NCBI GenBank assembly: GCA_016707285.1
Contig: JADJIA010000004.1
Span: 62,001-126,000 of the forward strand
Reading direction: 5' to 3'
DNA from: Ignavibacteriales bacterium
GTDB lineage: Bacteria > Bacteroidota > Ignavibacteria > Ignavibacteriales > Ignavibacteriaceae
Length of the DNA stretch: 64,000 nt
This document shows positions 43,539 through 52,427 of the stretch, one piece after another. Within the stretch, counting starts at the first letter, position 1. Each line of letters begins with the position of its first letter. The notes below the pieces were generated by a model. That model saw only the letters and a program-made list of their open reading frames with translations. It was not told the DNA's origin and did no database searches. Position numbers and translations under genes: made by a program.

Positions 43539-46500
43539 TTACTTCATCAGAATCATTTTCTTTGAGACTACATTATTACCGGAAGAAATGCGGTAGATGT
43601 AAATTCCGCTTGGAAGATTCGTTGCATCAAATTTAACCGAGTATTTACCTGCATCAAGCTCGCCGGAGGTAAGAACACTTACCAGCTCACCAAGTACATT
43701 GTAAATTGAGAGGTTAACAAATTCCCTTTCAGGAAGAGAAAATTCGATAACCGTTTCAGGGTTAAATGGATTTGGATAGTTGTTTGCCAGGTTGAATTCA
43801 CCGGGAATTGAATTTACACCAATCTCTTTTGTCGAGGTTGGGGCATCATTTCTGAGAATTCCACCATCAGTAGCGGCTGCAAACAATTTTCCGGTTGTTT
43901 GATTGTAGCTAAGAGCACTGATCCTTACTCCGGTAAGTCCAACATAATTCCATGCTGTCGCCGGAGAAAGAGCAGGAGTTATATGAGCAAAATAGATTCC
44001 ATTGTTCCATGAACTTACAAAGACATTATCGTTTGCATCAACAGAGATGGAATATATGTGGGTTGCATTTATTCCCGAGGTCTGTGGTACCCACGAATTA
44101 CCTCCATCTGCTGACATATAAAGTCCATTCCCATAAGTTCCTGCAATGAGTATTCCTGTGGAAGTTGTGCCGAGTGCCCAAACATGCGGGTAGTTCATAC
44201 CGGTGGTTGTCCAGTTGATTCCACCATCATTGGTTTTGTAAACTCCACCGCCAAATGTTCCGGCGAAGATGTTACCATTATTGTCTTTAGTGAGAGCCTG
44301 AACAGCTTTGATAACCATTCCGTTGCTTACATCTGTCCAGTTTAAGCCGTTATCGACAGATTTGTAAACACCCTGACCCCAAAGGCCGGCATAGATAGCA
44401 TTACCATCAATAAGTAACGCTCTAACATCAAAAATTGGAAGGGCTGTAGCAGTCCATGTTGCACCATTATCGACCGATTTGAATACACCTCTTTCAGTAG
44501 CTGCATATATATCTCCGTTCGAGGATTGTACAAGGTCCCAGACAAATGCAACATTCATTCCGTCGTTAATTACTGTGAATGAAACGCCTTGATCATTTGA
44601 TCTTAATATCTTTCCACCCCAGGTGCCTGCAAGCATTGATCCGTCTAAAGCCTGAAGGAAAGTCCAGATAAAATAATCCTGCCCGGTTGTTCCAACAAAC
44701 TGCCAGGTTCCAACATTGATGCTTCCCCCGCCACCTGTGTGTGTACCGCGAACATGGACAGCGGCAAAAGCATAATCATCTTCATCGTCACCGCCATTCC
44801 CGGGTTCTGAGTCAATATCAACCTGATCGCAGCGAATAATCTCGGCAACATTGGTTAATGTGGTGTCAAGAGGGATGTTTCCAATAAAATTGGCAAGATT
44901 ATACTGTCCACCACCGGAAAGGGTTTTGCAAATCATCTGTCCATGCTGCACACCACTTATAAAATTGACATGAGCAAGAGGAGCAAGAATGGAGCCTGTA
45001 ACATCTATTTGCTGGATAATGATCGAAGTTGCATTATGGAAATTAAACATACAATTGGTAATTGTGGTGCCGGAAACAACGAGGTTGCCACCCCAATCGA
45101 TATTGTCACCATCAACATTTACAACAACCGCTGATCCATTGGGGACATTAATATAAACTTCCTGAGTCAAAGTCATCTGAGCAGCAGTTACATTAAAAAC
45201 ATTAAGGAATGGATCACTACCATTTAAGGTGAGTGTAACGCCCGACATATTGGTGGTTCCGTTTGTTGTATAACCGGCCAATTGTGTTGAGAGGGCAGTG
45301 AGGTGGGTTGTTGCAGAAGCAAAATCAACCGGGCTGTCCTGCCTTAATGTTCCATCCACTATCCCAACCATTTGTGAAACTGTGCCTGTGTTGCCATAAA
45401 CGATATTTCCACCCACAACATTTCCAGATGTGAAGGTCAGATGTCTTCCAACTACAAGAACATCAACTGTGCCACCCGAAGCCGGCAAAAGATCACCACA
45501 ACTGAAATTGGAGAAGAAACCATCTCTTCCTACTGCAACCTTTCCCTGAACATCAGCAGTTGGCTGATTCATATCTTCAAAAATGAAAACATTGTATCCT
45601 TCCGCTTCGCCGAGGTCAAAAATGGAAGGAGCAGCAACATCAACTTTCACAGTTAAACTCAGCGTTGCTGATGCACCACTTCCCAGAGTTCCAACTGTCC
45701 ATTCACTTGTTAAAGTATCAAAGGAGCCCTGAGTTGATGTTATACTCTGATAGGTCACACCGCCGGGCAGGAAATCTTTTACGACAATTCCTGTTGCCTG
45801 CGCCGGACCGGCATTTGAAGCTGTGATTGTAAAAGTAACATTTTCACCATTCAGGGGGTCAGAATTGTTTACTGTTTTGGTAAGTGACAGGTCAACAAGT
45901 GGAGCCCATTCAAAAGTCAGATCAGTGCTTTTAAGTGCTGTTGCCGGAGTGGCGAGCACAAGTTTTTGATATTGATCCGGTTGAATCGAATGTACATACC
46001 GTGTGCCCTGCGGGATAGTAATTTGAGCAGACGCTGTAACTACAGCATTTAATGCCCCGTTTGGGTTAAGAGTAACCAAAGCTGAAGTACCTGTTGCATC
46101 GGTTGTAATGGTGGTTTGGCTGAGTGTTCCTGCTGTGGTGGCAAGTGTAACTTGTCTGTTTGCAACCGGACGAGCTTGTTCATCAAATACCCTCACTCTA
46201 AATTCTGCGCTTGTGCCGGCAGGGTATTGATTAGCCCCCGGAAGAATTATCAAGGTTTTAACAGGTACAAATCCATTAGCATTGGCATTCGCATCAGCTA
46301 TAATGGCAAGAACTCTCGTTTTTATATCAGATGTTTGAATGGTATTCGCATTTACACCATCAGCAAAATGCCAGATGGCAAGCTGAATTGCAGCAGCTTC
46401 CTTCTGAACCGTGTTCATTGCTCCCGGGTAGGGATACGGTTTGTATGGGTAATAGTTCATCAATATGTAAGTTATCTGTGAGGGAGTAATCCCCGAGTCG

Positions 46501-46856
46501 ATATATTGATGTGGTTGATTTGTCGTGTAAAAAGCAATATTATGCCTTATATCGATACAATAAAAATTTGAGGCTTGAGCGTTAATTTCGCCCCTGAAGG
46601 TTCCCGCCCAAGTGTTGATCGTCTTTGTGGGATTGTAGGGGTCGGTAAATTTAATTCCATTTGTACCGATTTGAGTCCCAAATACTTTTGCTACACTACT
46701 TGTGATACCTTCGGATGAAATAAAATATTCAGGGGGCAGTTTAGTGTGACTGTCTTGACTTGCCACACCGAGTGTATCCATTGCGTAGGTAACACCTGAA
46801 AACAAAAACAGTGTTATTATGCAAAAACTTAAACTAAATTTTTTATAAATCTGCAT
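43539..46856 (-). CDS. secreted thioester-domain adhesin with Ig, anchor-A and BNR domains and T9SS sorting signal
   Basis: ATG 46856 has AGAGG upstream and lies behind a sigma-54-type promoter. The 1,105-residue protein has a signal peptide and then a thioester domain (about 60-175) with Cys100 in YCIDI and Gln158 in QLAIWHF, positioned to form the internal Cys-Gln bond. Order after that: a Big_1-like Ig domain (VRVFDEQARPVANRQVTLAT), a DUF11 repeat (VDLSLTKTVNNSDPLNGENV), a choice-of-anchor-A domain (AEGYNVFIFEDMN), BNR repeats (SVDNGATWTATALP) and a sorting domain (ANNYPNPFNPETVIEF to SKKMILMK). Thioester adhesins bind host or polymer amines covalently; here the target is unknown. Confidence 0.85.
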   Translation of the reverse strand: MQIYKKFSLSFCIITLFLFSGVTYAMDTLGVASQDSHTKLPPEYFISSEGITSSVAKVFGTQIGTNGIKFTDPYNPTKTINTWAGTFRGEINAQASNFYCIDIRHNIAFYTTNQPHQYIDSGITPSQITYILMNYYPYKPYPYPGAMNTVQKEAAAIQLAIWHFADGVNANTIQTSDIKTRVLAIIADANANANGFVPVKTLIILPGANQYPAGTSAEFRVRVFDEQARPVANRQVTLATTAGTLSQTTITTDATGTSALVTLNPNGALNAVVTASAQITIPQGTRYVHSIQPDQYQKLVLATPATALKSTDLTFEWAPLVDLSLTKTVNNSDPLNGENVTFTITASNAGPAQATGIVVKDFLPGGVTYQSITSTQGSFDTLTSEWTVGTLGSGASATLSLTVKVDVAAPSIFDLGEAEGYNVFIFEDMNQPTADVQGKVAVGRDGFFSNFSCGDLLPASGGTVDVLVVGRHLTFTSGNVVGGNIVYGNTGTVSQMVGIVDGTLRQDSPVDFASATTHLTALSTQLAGYTTNGTTNMSGVTLTLNGSDPFLNVFNVTAAQMTLTQEVYINVPNGSAVVVNVDGDNIDWGGNLVVSGTTITNCMFNFHNATSIIIQQIDVTGSILAPLAHVNFISGVQHGQMICKTLSGGGQYNLANFIGNIPLDTTLTNVAEIIRCDQVDIDSEPGNGGDDEDDYAFAAVHVRGTHTGGGGSINVGTWQFVGTTGQDYFIWTFLQALDGSMLAGTWGGKILRSNDQGVSFTVINDGMNVAFVWDLVQSSNGDIYAATERGVFKSVDNGATWTATALPIFDVRALLIDGNAIYAGLWGQGVYKSVDNGLNWTDVSNGMVIKAVQALTKDNNGNIFAGTFGGGVYKTNDGGINWTTTGMNYPHVWALGTTSTGILIAGTYGNGLYMSADGGNSWVPQTSGINATHIYSISVDANDNVFVSSWNNGIYFAHITPALSPATAWNYVGLTGVRISALSYNQTTGKLFAAATDGGILRNDAPTSTKEIGVNSIPGEFNLANNYPNPFNPETVIEFSLPEREFVNLSIYNVLGELVSVLTSGELDAGKYSVKFDATNLPSGIYIYRISSGNNVVSKKMILMK

Positions 46857-46894
46857 TATTGCCTCTTTTAGATTAAAACCATTTATTAGAATTA

Positions 46895-46911
46895 TGCAAA
46901 AATCGTGCCTG
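46895..46911 (-). promoter_or_regulatory. sigma-54-type promoter of the adhesin gene
   Basis: On the minus strand CAGGCACGATTTTTGCA matches YTGGCACGRNNNTTGCW except for one A in place of T, with GG and GC 10 bases apart. An inverted repeat TCTCATAATGAGA (46965-46977) and a further GTCTCA stand upstream and may bind the activator. The start would be near 46883. Confidence 0.75.
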
Positions 46912-46942
46912 CCATGAAACATTTCATAGCAGGCTTTTTTCT
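46904..46942. terminator. hairpin overlapping the adhesin promoter (terminator of acs or of a plus-strand transcript)
   Basis: GCCTGCCATGAAA and its near complement TTTCATAGCAGGC form a stem of about 12 pairs, followed by TTTTTTCTC on the plus strand. On the minus strand the T-run comes four bases after the stem, inside the -12 region of the sigma-54 promoter. It can end acs transcription. Confidence 0.6.
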
Positions 46943-47004
46943 CACATTGTCGATTCTCCTATAGTCTCATAATGAGATACAGTCTCAAAATTGACCATGA
47001 AAGA

Positions 47005-48912
47005 TTACTCTTCAAGTGTGCTCTTGTCGCCTTCCGGGAGACCCAAAGCTCTCGCTTTTAGCAGTCGTCTCATAATTTTTCCGGATCTGGTTTTTGGTAA
47101 TGAGTCCATAAAATTAACTTTTTCCGGCTTGGCGATCGGTCCAATCTCGTGACCCACATGTTTTTTTAGTTCTTCAACAAGTGAATCCGAGGCTGCATAT
47201 CCCGCTCTAAGCACCACATAACAGTGAATAACATGACCTTTCACGTCGTGGGGAAGTCCAATAGCAGCAGCTTCTGCCACTGCCGAATGTGAAACGAGTG
47301 CCGATTCGATCTCAGCGGTTCCCAAACGATAGCCACTCACTTTTATAACATCATCCAATCTTCCGATTACCCAGATATAACCATCTTTGTCTTTTCTCGC
47401 CGAATCTCCGGCTTCATACATTGTGGTATATTTGCTCCAATATTGTTGTTTATACCGTTCGGGATCATGAAGAATACCCCTCATAATTGCGGGCCATGGT
47501 TTTTTGATAACAAGAATACCCTCTTCACCGGTTGGTGCACTTTTTCCATCGAGATCGAGTACATCCACATCAATTCCAAAAAACGGTCTCGTTGCGCTTC
47601 CCGGCTTAAGTGGAGTTACAGGAAGGGGAGTTATCATAAATCCTCCTGTTTCAGTCTGCCACCAGGTATCCATTACAGGGCAGTTTGATTTGCCGATCAC
47701 TTCATAATACCATTTCCATGCTTCAGGATTAATTGGTTCGCCAACACTTCCCAAAATACGAAGTGATGAGAGGTCGTGTCTGTTTGGCCAGGCGTTTCCA
47801 AATCTCATCAGCCCTCTGATAGCTGTTGGTGCAGTGTAAAGGATTGTAATTCCATACTTCTCAATCATCTTCCACCATCTGTTGGGATAGGGGAAGTTTG
47901 GAGCACCTTCATACATAAAACTTGTGGAACCGTTAAGGAGGGGTGCGTAAACTATATAACTGTGTCCTGTAATCCAACCGGGGTCGGCAGCACACCAATA
48001 TCTGTCTTCATCGTTGATATCAAACACATACTTAAATGTTGTTGCAGTGTAAACCATATAACCACCATGAGTGTGGATTACGCCTTTTGGTCTGCCTGTA
48101 GTACCTGAAGTGTAGAGGATAAAAAGCATTGTTTCTGCATCAACCTGTTCAGTTTCACATGGTTGATTAACAACCGGAACACTGAGGAGATCGTGATACC
48201 AGTAATCACGACCCGGTTCCATATAAATTTCATGTCCCGTTCTGCGAACAACCACACAATGTTCGATTGTACCCTGACGGGCGAGGGCTTCATCTGCGAT
48301 CTGTTTGAGGTTCACTATTTTCCCGCGCATATACCCACCATCAGCGGTGATCAACACTTTGCTTTGAGCGTCTTCAATTCTCTCGGCAAGTGCCTCCACG
48401 CTGAAACCTCCATAAACCACCGAGTGTGCTGCACCAATTTTTGCACAAGCCAGCATTGCGAACATAAGTTCAGGAACACGGGGCATATAGATGGTTACTA
48501 TATCTCCCTTTTGAACTCCCATGCTTTTTAGGACATTGGCAAATTTTATTACCTCACGATTAAGTGAAAAATAGGAATATGTTCTTACATCATCTCCCGA
48601 TTCACTTTCCCAGATCAGGGCAAGTTTGTTTTTTCTGAAGGTTTTTAGATGTCTGTCGATCGCATTTGTAACGATGTTGGTTTTACCGCCGGTAAACCAC
48701 TTGAAGAAAGGTGGAGTAGATTCATCGTAAACCTTGTCCCATTTTTGAGACCATTCAAATTCTTCGGCGATATCTCCCCAGAATTTTTCAGGATCTTCGA
48801 TTGATCTTTTGTACATCGAATCGTAATCTTTGCAATGTGCATTATCAATTACTGATTGAGAAGGAAAATAAACTTCACCTTCGGATTGTTTAATGCCTGC
48901 TTCATCACTCAT
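47005..48912 (-). CDS. acs: acetyl-CoA synthetase
   Basis: The 635-residue protein has the P-loop-like AMP-binding motif YTSGTTGRPKGVIHTHGGY, the WWQTETGG motif of acetate-specific enzymes, DSARKDKDGYIWVIGR, and the C-terminal KTRSGKIMRRLL with the Lys that is acetylated in this family. It activates acetate to acetyl-CoA with ATP, and pairs logically with PFOR in the same window. GAGGAG lies upstream of ATG 48912. Confidence 0.97.
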   Translation of the reverse strand: MSDEAGIKQSEGEVYFPSQSVIDNAHCKDYDSMYKRSIEDPEKFWGDIAEEFEWSQKWDKVYDESTPPFFKWFTGGKTNIVTNAIDRHLKTFRKNKLALIWESESGDDVRTYSYFSLNREVIKFANVLKSMGVQKGDIVTIYMPRVPELMFAMLACAKIGAAHSVVYGGFSVEALAERIEDAQSKVLITADGGYMRGKIVNLKQIADEALARQGTIEHCVVVRRTGHEIYMEPGRDYWYHDLLSVPVVNQPCETEQVDAETMLFILYTSGTTGRPKGVIHTHGGYMVYTATTFKYVFDINDEDRYWCAADPGWITGHSYIVYAPLLNGSTSFMYEGAPNFPYPNRWWKMIEKYGITILYTAPTAIRGLMRFGNAWPNRHDLSSLRILGSVGEPINPEAWKWYYEVIGKSNCPVMDTWWQTETGGFMITPLPVTPLKPGSATRPFFGIDVDVLDLDGKSAPTGEEGILVIKKPWPAIMRGILHDPERYKQQYWSKYTTMYEAGDSARKDKDGYIWVIGRLDDVIKVSGYRLGTAEIESALVSHSAVAEAAAIGLPHDVKGHVIHCYVVLRAGYAASDSLVEELKKHVGHEIGPIAKPEKVNFMDSLPKTRSGKIMRRLLKARALGLPEGDKSTLEE

Positions 48913-49033
48913 TTTATGAGGCTCCTCTATCTAAAATTTAACTGGTACTTGTTATTTACGCGGTTGGGAGAAAACTATATATCAATTTCTCAAGTTAAGA
49001 ATGTTATGATTTTCTGGCAAACTATTTTTAAAT

Positions 49034-49068
49034 AAAAAATGCCCGCCACCTCGAAAGGCAAACGGGCA
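49034..49068 (-). terminator. intrinsic terminator of the small membrane-protein genes
   Basis: TGCCCG (49040-49045) and CGGGCA (49063-49068) pair around a 17-base loop, followed by a T-run on the minus strand. Confidence 0.8.
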
Positions 49069-49127
49069 AGGTTAGGTTAGTGAGGGATCACTGTAAAAAA
49101 AACGGAAGATCATTCCTCACAACCGGC

Positions 49128-49319
49128 TTACATCCTCGATGCGTAAGCAAGAACCTTCAGAAAGACTTGAGATACAATTACTGCCACTCCCAGCCACATC
49201 GCTGCACGATAGATCTTTTCTCTCTTCTTCCCTTTGAAGTAGAGACGGTCATAATCGGCATCCCTTGTATAGTCGCCCTTCTTGATGTCCCACCTGTACC
49301 ATGTTGTTTCCTGTTGCAT
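49128..49319 (-). CDS. tiny membrane protein, GDYxRDxxYDxLY family
   Basis: The 63-residue protein starts at ATG 49319 (GAGGAG upstream). A polar N-terminus contains WDIKKGDYTRDADYDRLYF, followed by a basic segment (KGKKREKIYR) and one membrane helix (AAMWLGVAVIVSQVFLKVLA). A paralogue with the same motif is at 50136-50333, so this is a real family. No database family is known to me. It shares a transcript with 49360-49521, and the next gene to the left ends at 48912. Confidence 0.7.
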   Translation of the reverse strand: MQQETTWYRWDIKKGDYTRDADYDRLYFKGKKREKIYRAAMWLGVAVIVSQVFLKVLAYASRM

Positions 49320-49359
49320 GTCGCTCCTCTTTTGTGATTTATTAATTAAACTCAAAATG

Positions 49360-49521
49360 TTACTTTGTTACGATCTTCTCAGCCACAAACCTTATCAGGT
49401 GAAGCGGCGATGAGACTACCAATAACAAAGCAATCGGAGTATATAAAGCTATGAGAACAACCAATCTGAAAAGACCGATTTTTTCATACCCGATATCAAC
49501 TGTTTGCCTGTTCCTGAGCAT
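49360..49521 (-). CDS. tiny membrane protein of unknown function
   Basis: The 53-residue frame starts MLRNRQTVDIGYEKIGLFRL at ATG 49521, with AGGAG 8 bases upstream. It is mostly one long hydrophobic stretch (VVLIALYTPIALLLVVSSP) and ends in a basic helix (IRFVAEKIVTK). It is 40 bases upstream of the GDYxRD-family gene on the same strand. It is too short for most gene finders but has a good ribosome-binding site. Confidence 0.65.
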   Translation of the reverse strand: MLRNRQTVDIGYEKIGLFRLVVLIALYTPIALLLVVSSPLHLIRFVAEKIVTK

Positions 49522-50135
49522 ATAACACTCCTATTCGATAAATTATTAAAAGTATAGTTATCTACATTATATTTAAATACTATGACAACGGCACATAGCT
49601 TATCGAAGCCGGTGAACCGAAAGACGGAGATGCAACACTAAATTAAGTTAGAGTGCGCAAAACCGTGCATAGAAATTGGATTTCAGAAATTGAATTTAAA
49701 AGAAGATAAGTTCTTGTAGATAAGTTAAGCTTAAGGGGAAATTATAAAAGGGGATGGGGTTTTCACCATATAAATTTAAAAACCAATAACCGGTAGTGTA
49801 CCTTTTCCCTCACCACACCTATTGATTCACTGCCCACATCCCGCCTTTATAATAAAAATGTTGATCTAAAAGAGAAAACCTCCAATTTGTGTGAAAAATT
49901 ATGGTCGCTAAACCTCACCTTAACCTGTTTCAAATTTACAAAGAATTTGTTTTAAAGTCAAGGGAAATCCAAATAAATACAAAAATAAATTGATTTTATT
50001 TTAATATTTTGGTGAATCCTTCACTATTAGACTATATATTATATTAACAATGGGTTTAAAATGGACAAAAAACACCCTTGAGGGGGTTAGAGAAATAAAA
50101 AAGAAGATTCGGATGTTGGGGAAATTCCCGCTCGA
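49522..50135. other. 614-base gap with a structured plus-strand segment
   Basis: At 49589-49670 GCAC and GTGC enclose two hairpins: one around CCGGTGAACCGAAAGACGG and one of CTAA/TTAG type near 49640-49655. The pattern loosely recalls riboswitch layouts, but no downstream plus-strand gene is near. On the minus strand it lies upstream of the tiny membrane-protein gene at 49521. From 49700 to 50135 I see only AT-rich sequence. Confidence 0.35.
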
Positions 50136-50333
50136 TTAAATAGAGGAAGCCGCTTTCAGGATGAAATAGAAGATGACAGTAAGGAGTATGCCGGCTGAGA
50201 TTACCAGGGCACTTTTTTTCGTTCTCTCAACCTTACGGTTGTGGAGGTATAATTTGTCATATTCGGAATCACGCTGGTAGTCGCCATGTTTGACATCCCA
50301 GTTGTTCAACTCTTTCTTCACAAAACCTCTCAT
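50136..50333 (-). CDS. tiny membrane protein, paralogue of the GDYxRD family
   Basis: The 65-residue protein begins MRGFVKKELNNWDVKHGDYQ and carries WDVKHGDYQRDSEYDKLYL followed by RKVERTKK and one membrane helix (SALVISAGILLTVIFYFIL). It matches the protein at 49128-49319 at the motif WDxKxGDYxRDxxYDxLY. No ribosome-binding site is obvious. It stands alone about 800 bases from its paralogue. Confidence 0.65.
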   Translation of the reverse strand: MRGFVKKELNNWDVKHGDYQRDSEYDKLYLHNRKVERTKKSALVISAGILLTVIFYFILKAASSI

Positions 50334-50586
50334 TTAAAAATTATTTTTTTCATACTCGAAATATAACTGAATTAAAGAACTAATGATGCAATGCCATCTT
50401 AAAAACAGGGGCAATCATTTTTATCACAACTAAGAGCTGTGATATTCGACACATACGATTAAACAGTCTGCAACTATTAATTTCGCTCTGTATAAGAACA
50501 ATTTATGATATCTTAACACAATATTATTATTAATTTGTGAGAAAATATGTAAATTTAGCATCGTTTTTAATAGAATTTATGGAGAA

Positions 50587-50808
50587 ATGAAAGAAGAATA
50601 CGAAGTAGTAAAAGGAATCAGATTTCCAAAATATTCCCTCAAGGTTGTAAAATACTCAAAAGGGGATTATGGTGTGGTTGAATCATTTTATTTTATGAAA
50701 TTTTGTTACAAAAAGTTAGAAGAGAGATTCAAAGCACTTGCAGACGCAAAACTCAAATATGAAGATCTGCACGCCTCGCGTAAATTTGATCACATGACCG
50801 GTAAATAA
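50587..50808 (+). CDS. conserved-looking 73-residue hypothetical protein
   Basis: ATG 50587 has GGAG four bases upstream. The protein is soluble, alpha/beta, with GIRFPKYSLKVVKYSKGDYG at the front and a charged helical end (LEERFKALADAKLKYEDLH). It lies 19 bases upstream of the kinase-GNAT fusion gene and is probably cotranscribed with it. No family is recognised. Confidence 0.65.
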   Translation: MKEEYEVVKGIRFPKYSLKVVKYSKGDYGVVESFYFMKFCYKKLEERFKALADAKLKYEDLHASRKFDHMTGK

Positions 50809-50827
50809 CCCTTAAACGGGTAACGGA

Positions 50828-52318
50828 ATGAAAAACAAACTCGACAAAAGAATCTTAATTGCCGGCAAACTTTCGGAGTTAACAATTCCGGCGCAGTTAA
50901 ACTACCTGCCTGTGGTTGTAAACCTCTCAAAACAGATAGCCGAATGGTTTGGATTCCCGGAAGAAAAGCACCGCGAAGTTGAGTTGATCGTTGAAGAATC
51001 TTTTGTTAGTGTTGTGGAAAATTCATTTGAACTTGATGAACTTGGAGTTGTAAAGTTCAAAATTTCTTATCTTCCCGGCAAACTGATCTTCACATTTGAA
51101 GATAAGGGATTACCGGTGGATGTTGAAAAACTTGAACTGGAAGAGCGCTCGGCTTTAGGAATTCTACTGATAAAACATCTGGCAGATGAATTTAAGTTTG
51201 TAAACCTTGGAAAAGAAGGGAAAAGACTTGAAGTTGTAAAAAATCTGCCTGATGAAGAGATACAACACCTTGTATCTGATTTTGCACCTGTTGAACCGGA
51301 GCCCGCACCCAAAGATGAAGAACTTAAATTTGGCATGCTTAAATCACAGGATGCTTTGGAGCTTGCCAGATTAGCCTACCGCGCCTACGGTTACACCTAC
51401 GCCAGCGTTGCGTATCTCCCTGAAAAACTTAAAGAAATTCTTGAATACGGATACCTCGAGGCTGTAACAGTAAGAAATTCAAAAGATGAATTTATTGCAA
51501 ATCTTGGTTTGTTTTACGAAAAACCGGGTGCCAGAGTAGCTGATTCAGGAATGGCGATTGTTGATCCCCGCTATAGAGGGCATAATCTCTTTAAACGAAT
51601 GAAAATGCAAGCCATTGAGCACGGGAAATCGATTGGGCTTTACGGACTTTATAGTGAGAGTGTCACAATTCACCCCTACACACAAAAAGGGAACATCACA
51701 CTCGGGGCAAAAGAAACAGGTCTGTTAATAGCTTTCACAGGTGAAAGAGTCACTTTTAAAAAAATAAACGATGAAGGGCTTTCGCAGCGACAAGCTGTGA
51801 TGCTCTATTATCTTAAAATTAACGAAGAACCCAAAAGAACCGTTTACATACCTGCTGTTTATGAAGATATAATGACAAGGATTTATTCAGATCTAAAACT
51901 CAACAGAACAGTTCACACTACAAAAAGTTTTAAAAACATTGTTGAGATGTCGGGAGAAACAGCTCTTGAATTGAGCTTTAAACCCGACCTGAATTCTGCT
52001 GTTATCACTATTGAAAAATATGGTGAAGATATTGTGCCAATCCTCAGGCTGAGGATAAAAGAACTCTGCATGAAAAAAATTGATACAATTTATCTGGAAC
52101 TTCCTCTCTCAGAACCGGCAACCATGTACCTTGTTTCACAATTCAGAGAACTTGGATTTTTCTTCGGAGGTTTAATACCCGAATTCAGGGATGGTGATAT
52201 TCTGAAAATGCAGTATTTAAACAATATTTATATCGATACTTCAAAGATTATGATAGCTTCAGAAAATGGCAGGAGTATCCTCGATTTTATTGTTGCTGAC
52301 AGAGAATCACTTGCTTAA
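50828..52318 (+). CDS. RsbW-like ATPase domain fused to GNAT acetyltransferase
   Basis: The 496-residue protein has an N-terminal HATPase_c_2 (anti-sigma/RsbW-type) domain: ELIVEESFVSVVENSFE resembles the N box, FEDKGLPVD the G1 box, and LGILLIKHLADEF the G2 region. A Pro-Glu-rich linker (APVEPEPAPKDEE) leads at about residue 170 to a GNAT acetyltransferase domain (SGMAIVDPRYRGHNLFKRMK, with the RGxxLFKRM acetyl-CoA loop). A C-terminal domain of about 150 residues is unassigned. Such a join suggests a partner-switching kinase or anti-sigma factor tied to acetylation. The PP2C gene at 54491 could be its antagonist but is 2 kb away on the other strand. Confidence 0.8.
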   Translation: MKNKLDKRILIAGKLSELTIPAQLNYLPVVVNLSKQIAEWFGFPEEKHREVELIVEESFVSVVENSFELDELGVVKFKISYLPGKLIFTFEDKGLPVDVEKLELEERSALGILLIKHLADEFKFVNLGKEGKRLEVVKNLPDEEIQHLVSDFAPVEPEPAPKDEELKFGMLKSQDALELARLAYRAYGYTYASVAYLPEKLKEILEYGYLEAVTVRNSKDEFIANLGLFYEKPGARVADSGMAIVDPRYRGHNLFKRMKMQAIEHGKSIGLYGLYSESVTIHPYTQKGNITLGAKETGLLIAFTGERVTFKKINDEGLSQRQAVMLYYLKINEEPKRTVYIPAVYEDIMTRIYSDLKLNRTVHTTKSFKNIVEMSGETALELSFKPDLNSAVITIEKYGEDIVPILRLRIKELCMKKIDTIYLELPLSEPATMYLVSQFRELGFFFGGLIPEFRDGDILKMQYLNNIYIDTSKIMIASENGRSILDFIVADRESLA

Positions 52319-52427
52319 TCTTCAATCTTGTTATCATACCAAATTATCGACATTTTTTTGAACTGTGAATACCGTAATTTAAATCCACAATAATTATCAT
52401 TCCCTTTTTTATTTCATCAGGCATAAA

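Noticed and set aside
49589..49670. c-di-GMP (GEMM) or cobalamin riboswitch
   Set aside because: The GACGCAAAG of GEMM and the GCCACTG box of cobalamin RNAs are missing, and no suitable gene follows on the same strand.
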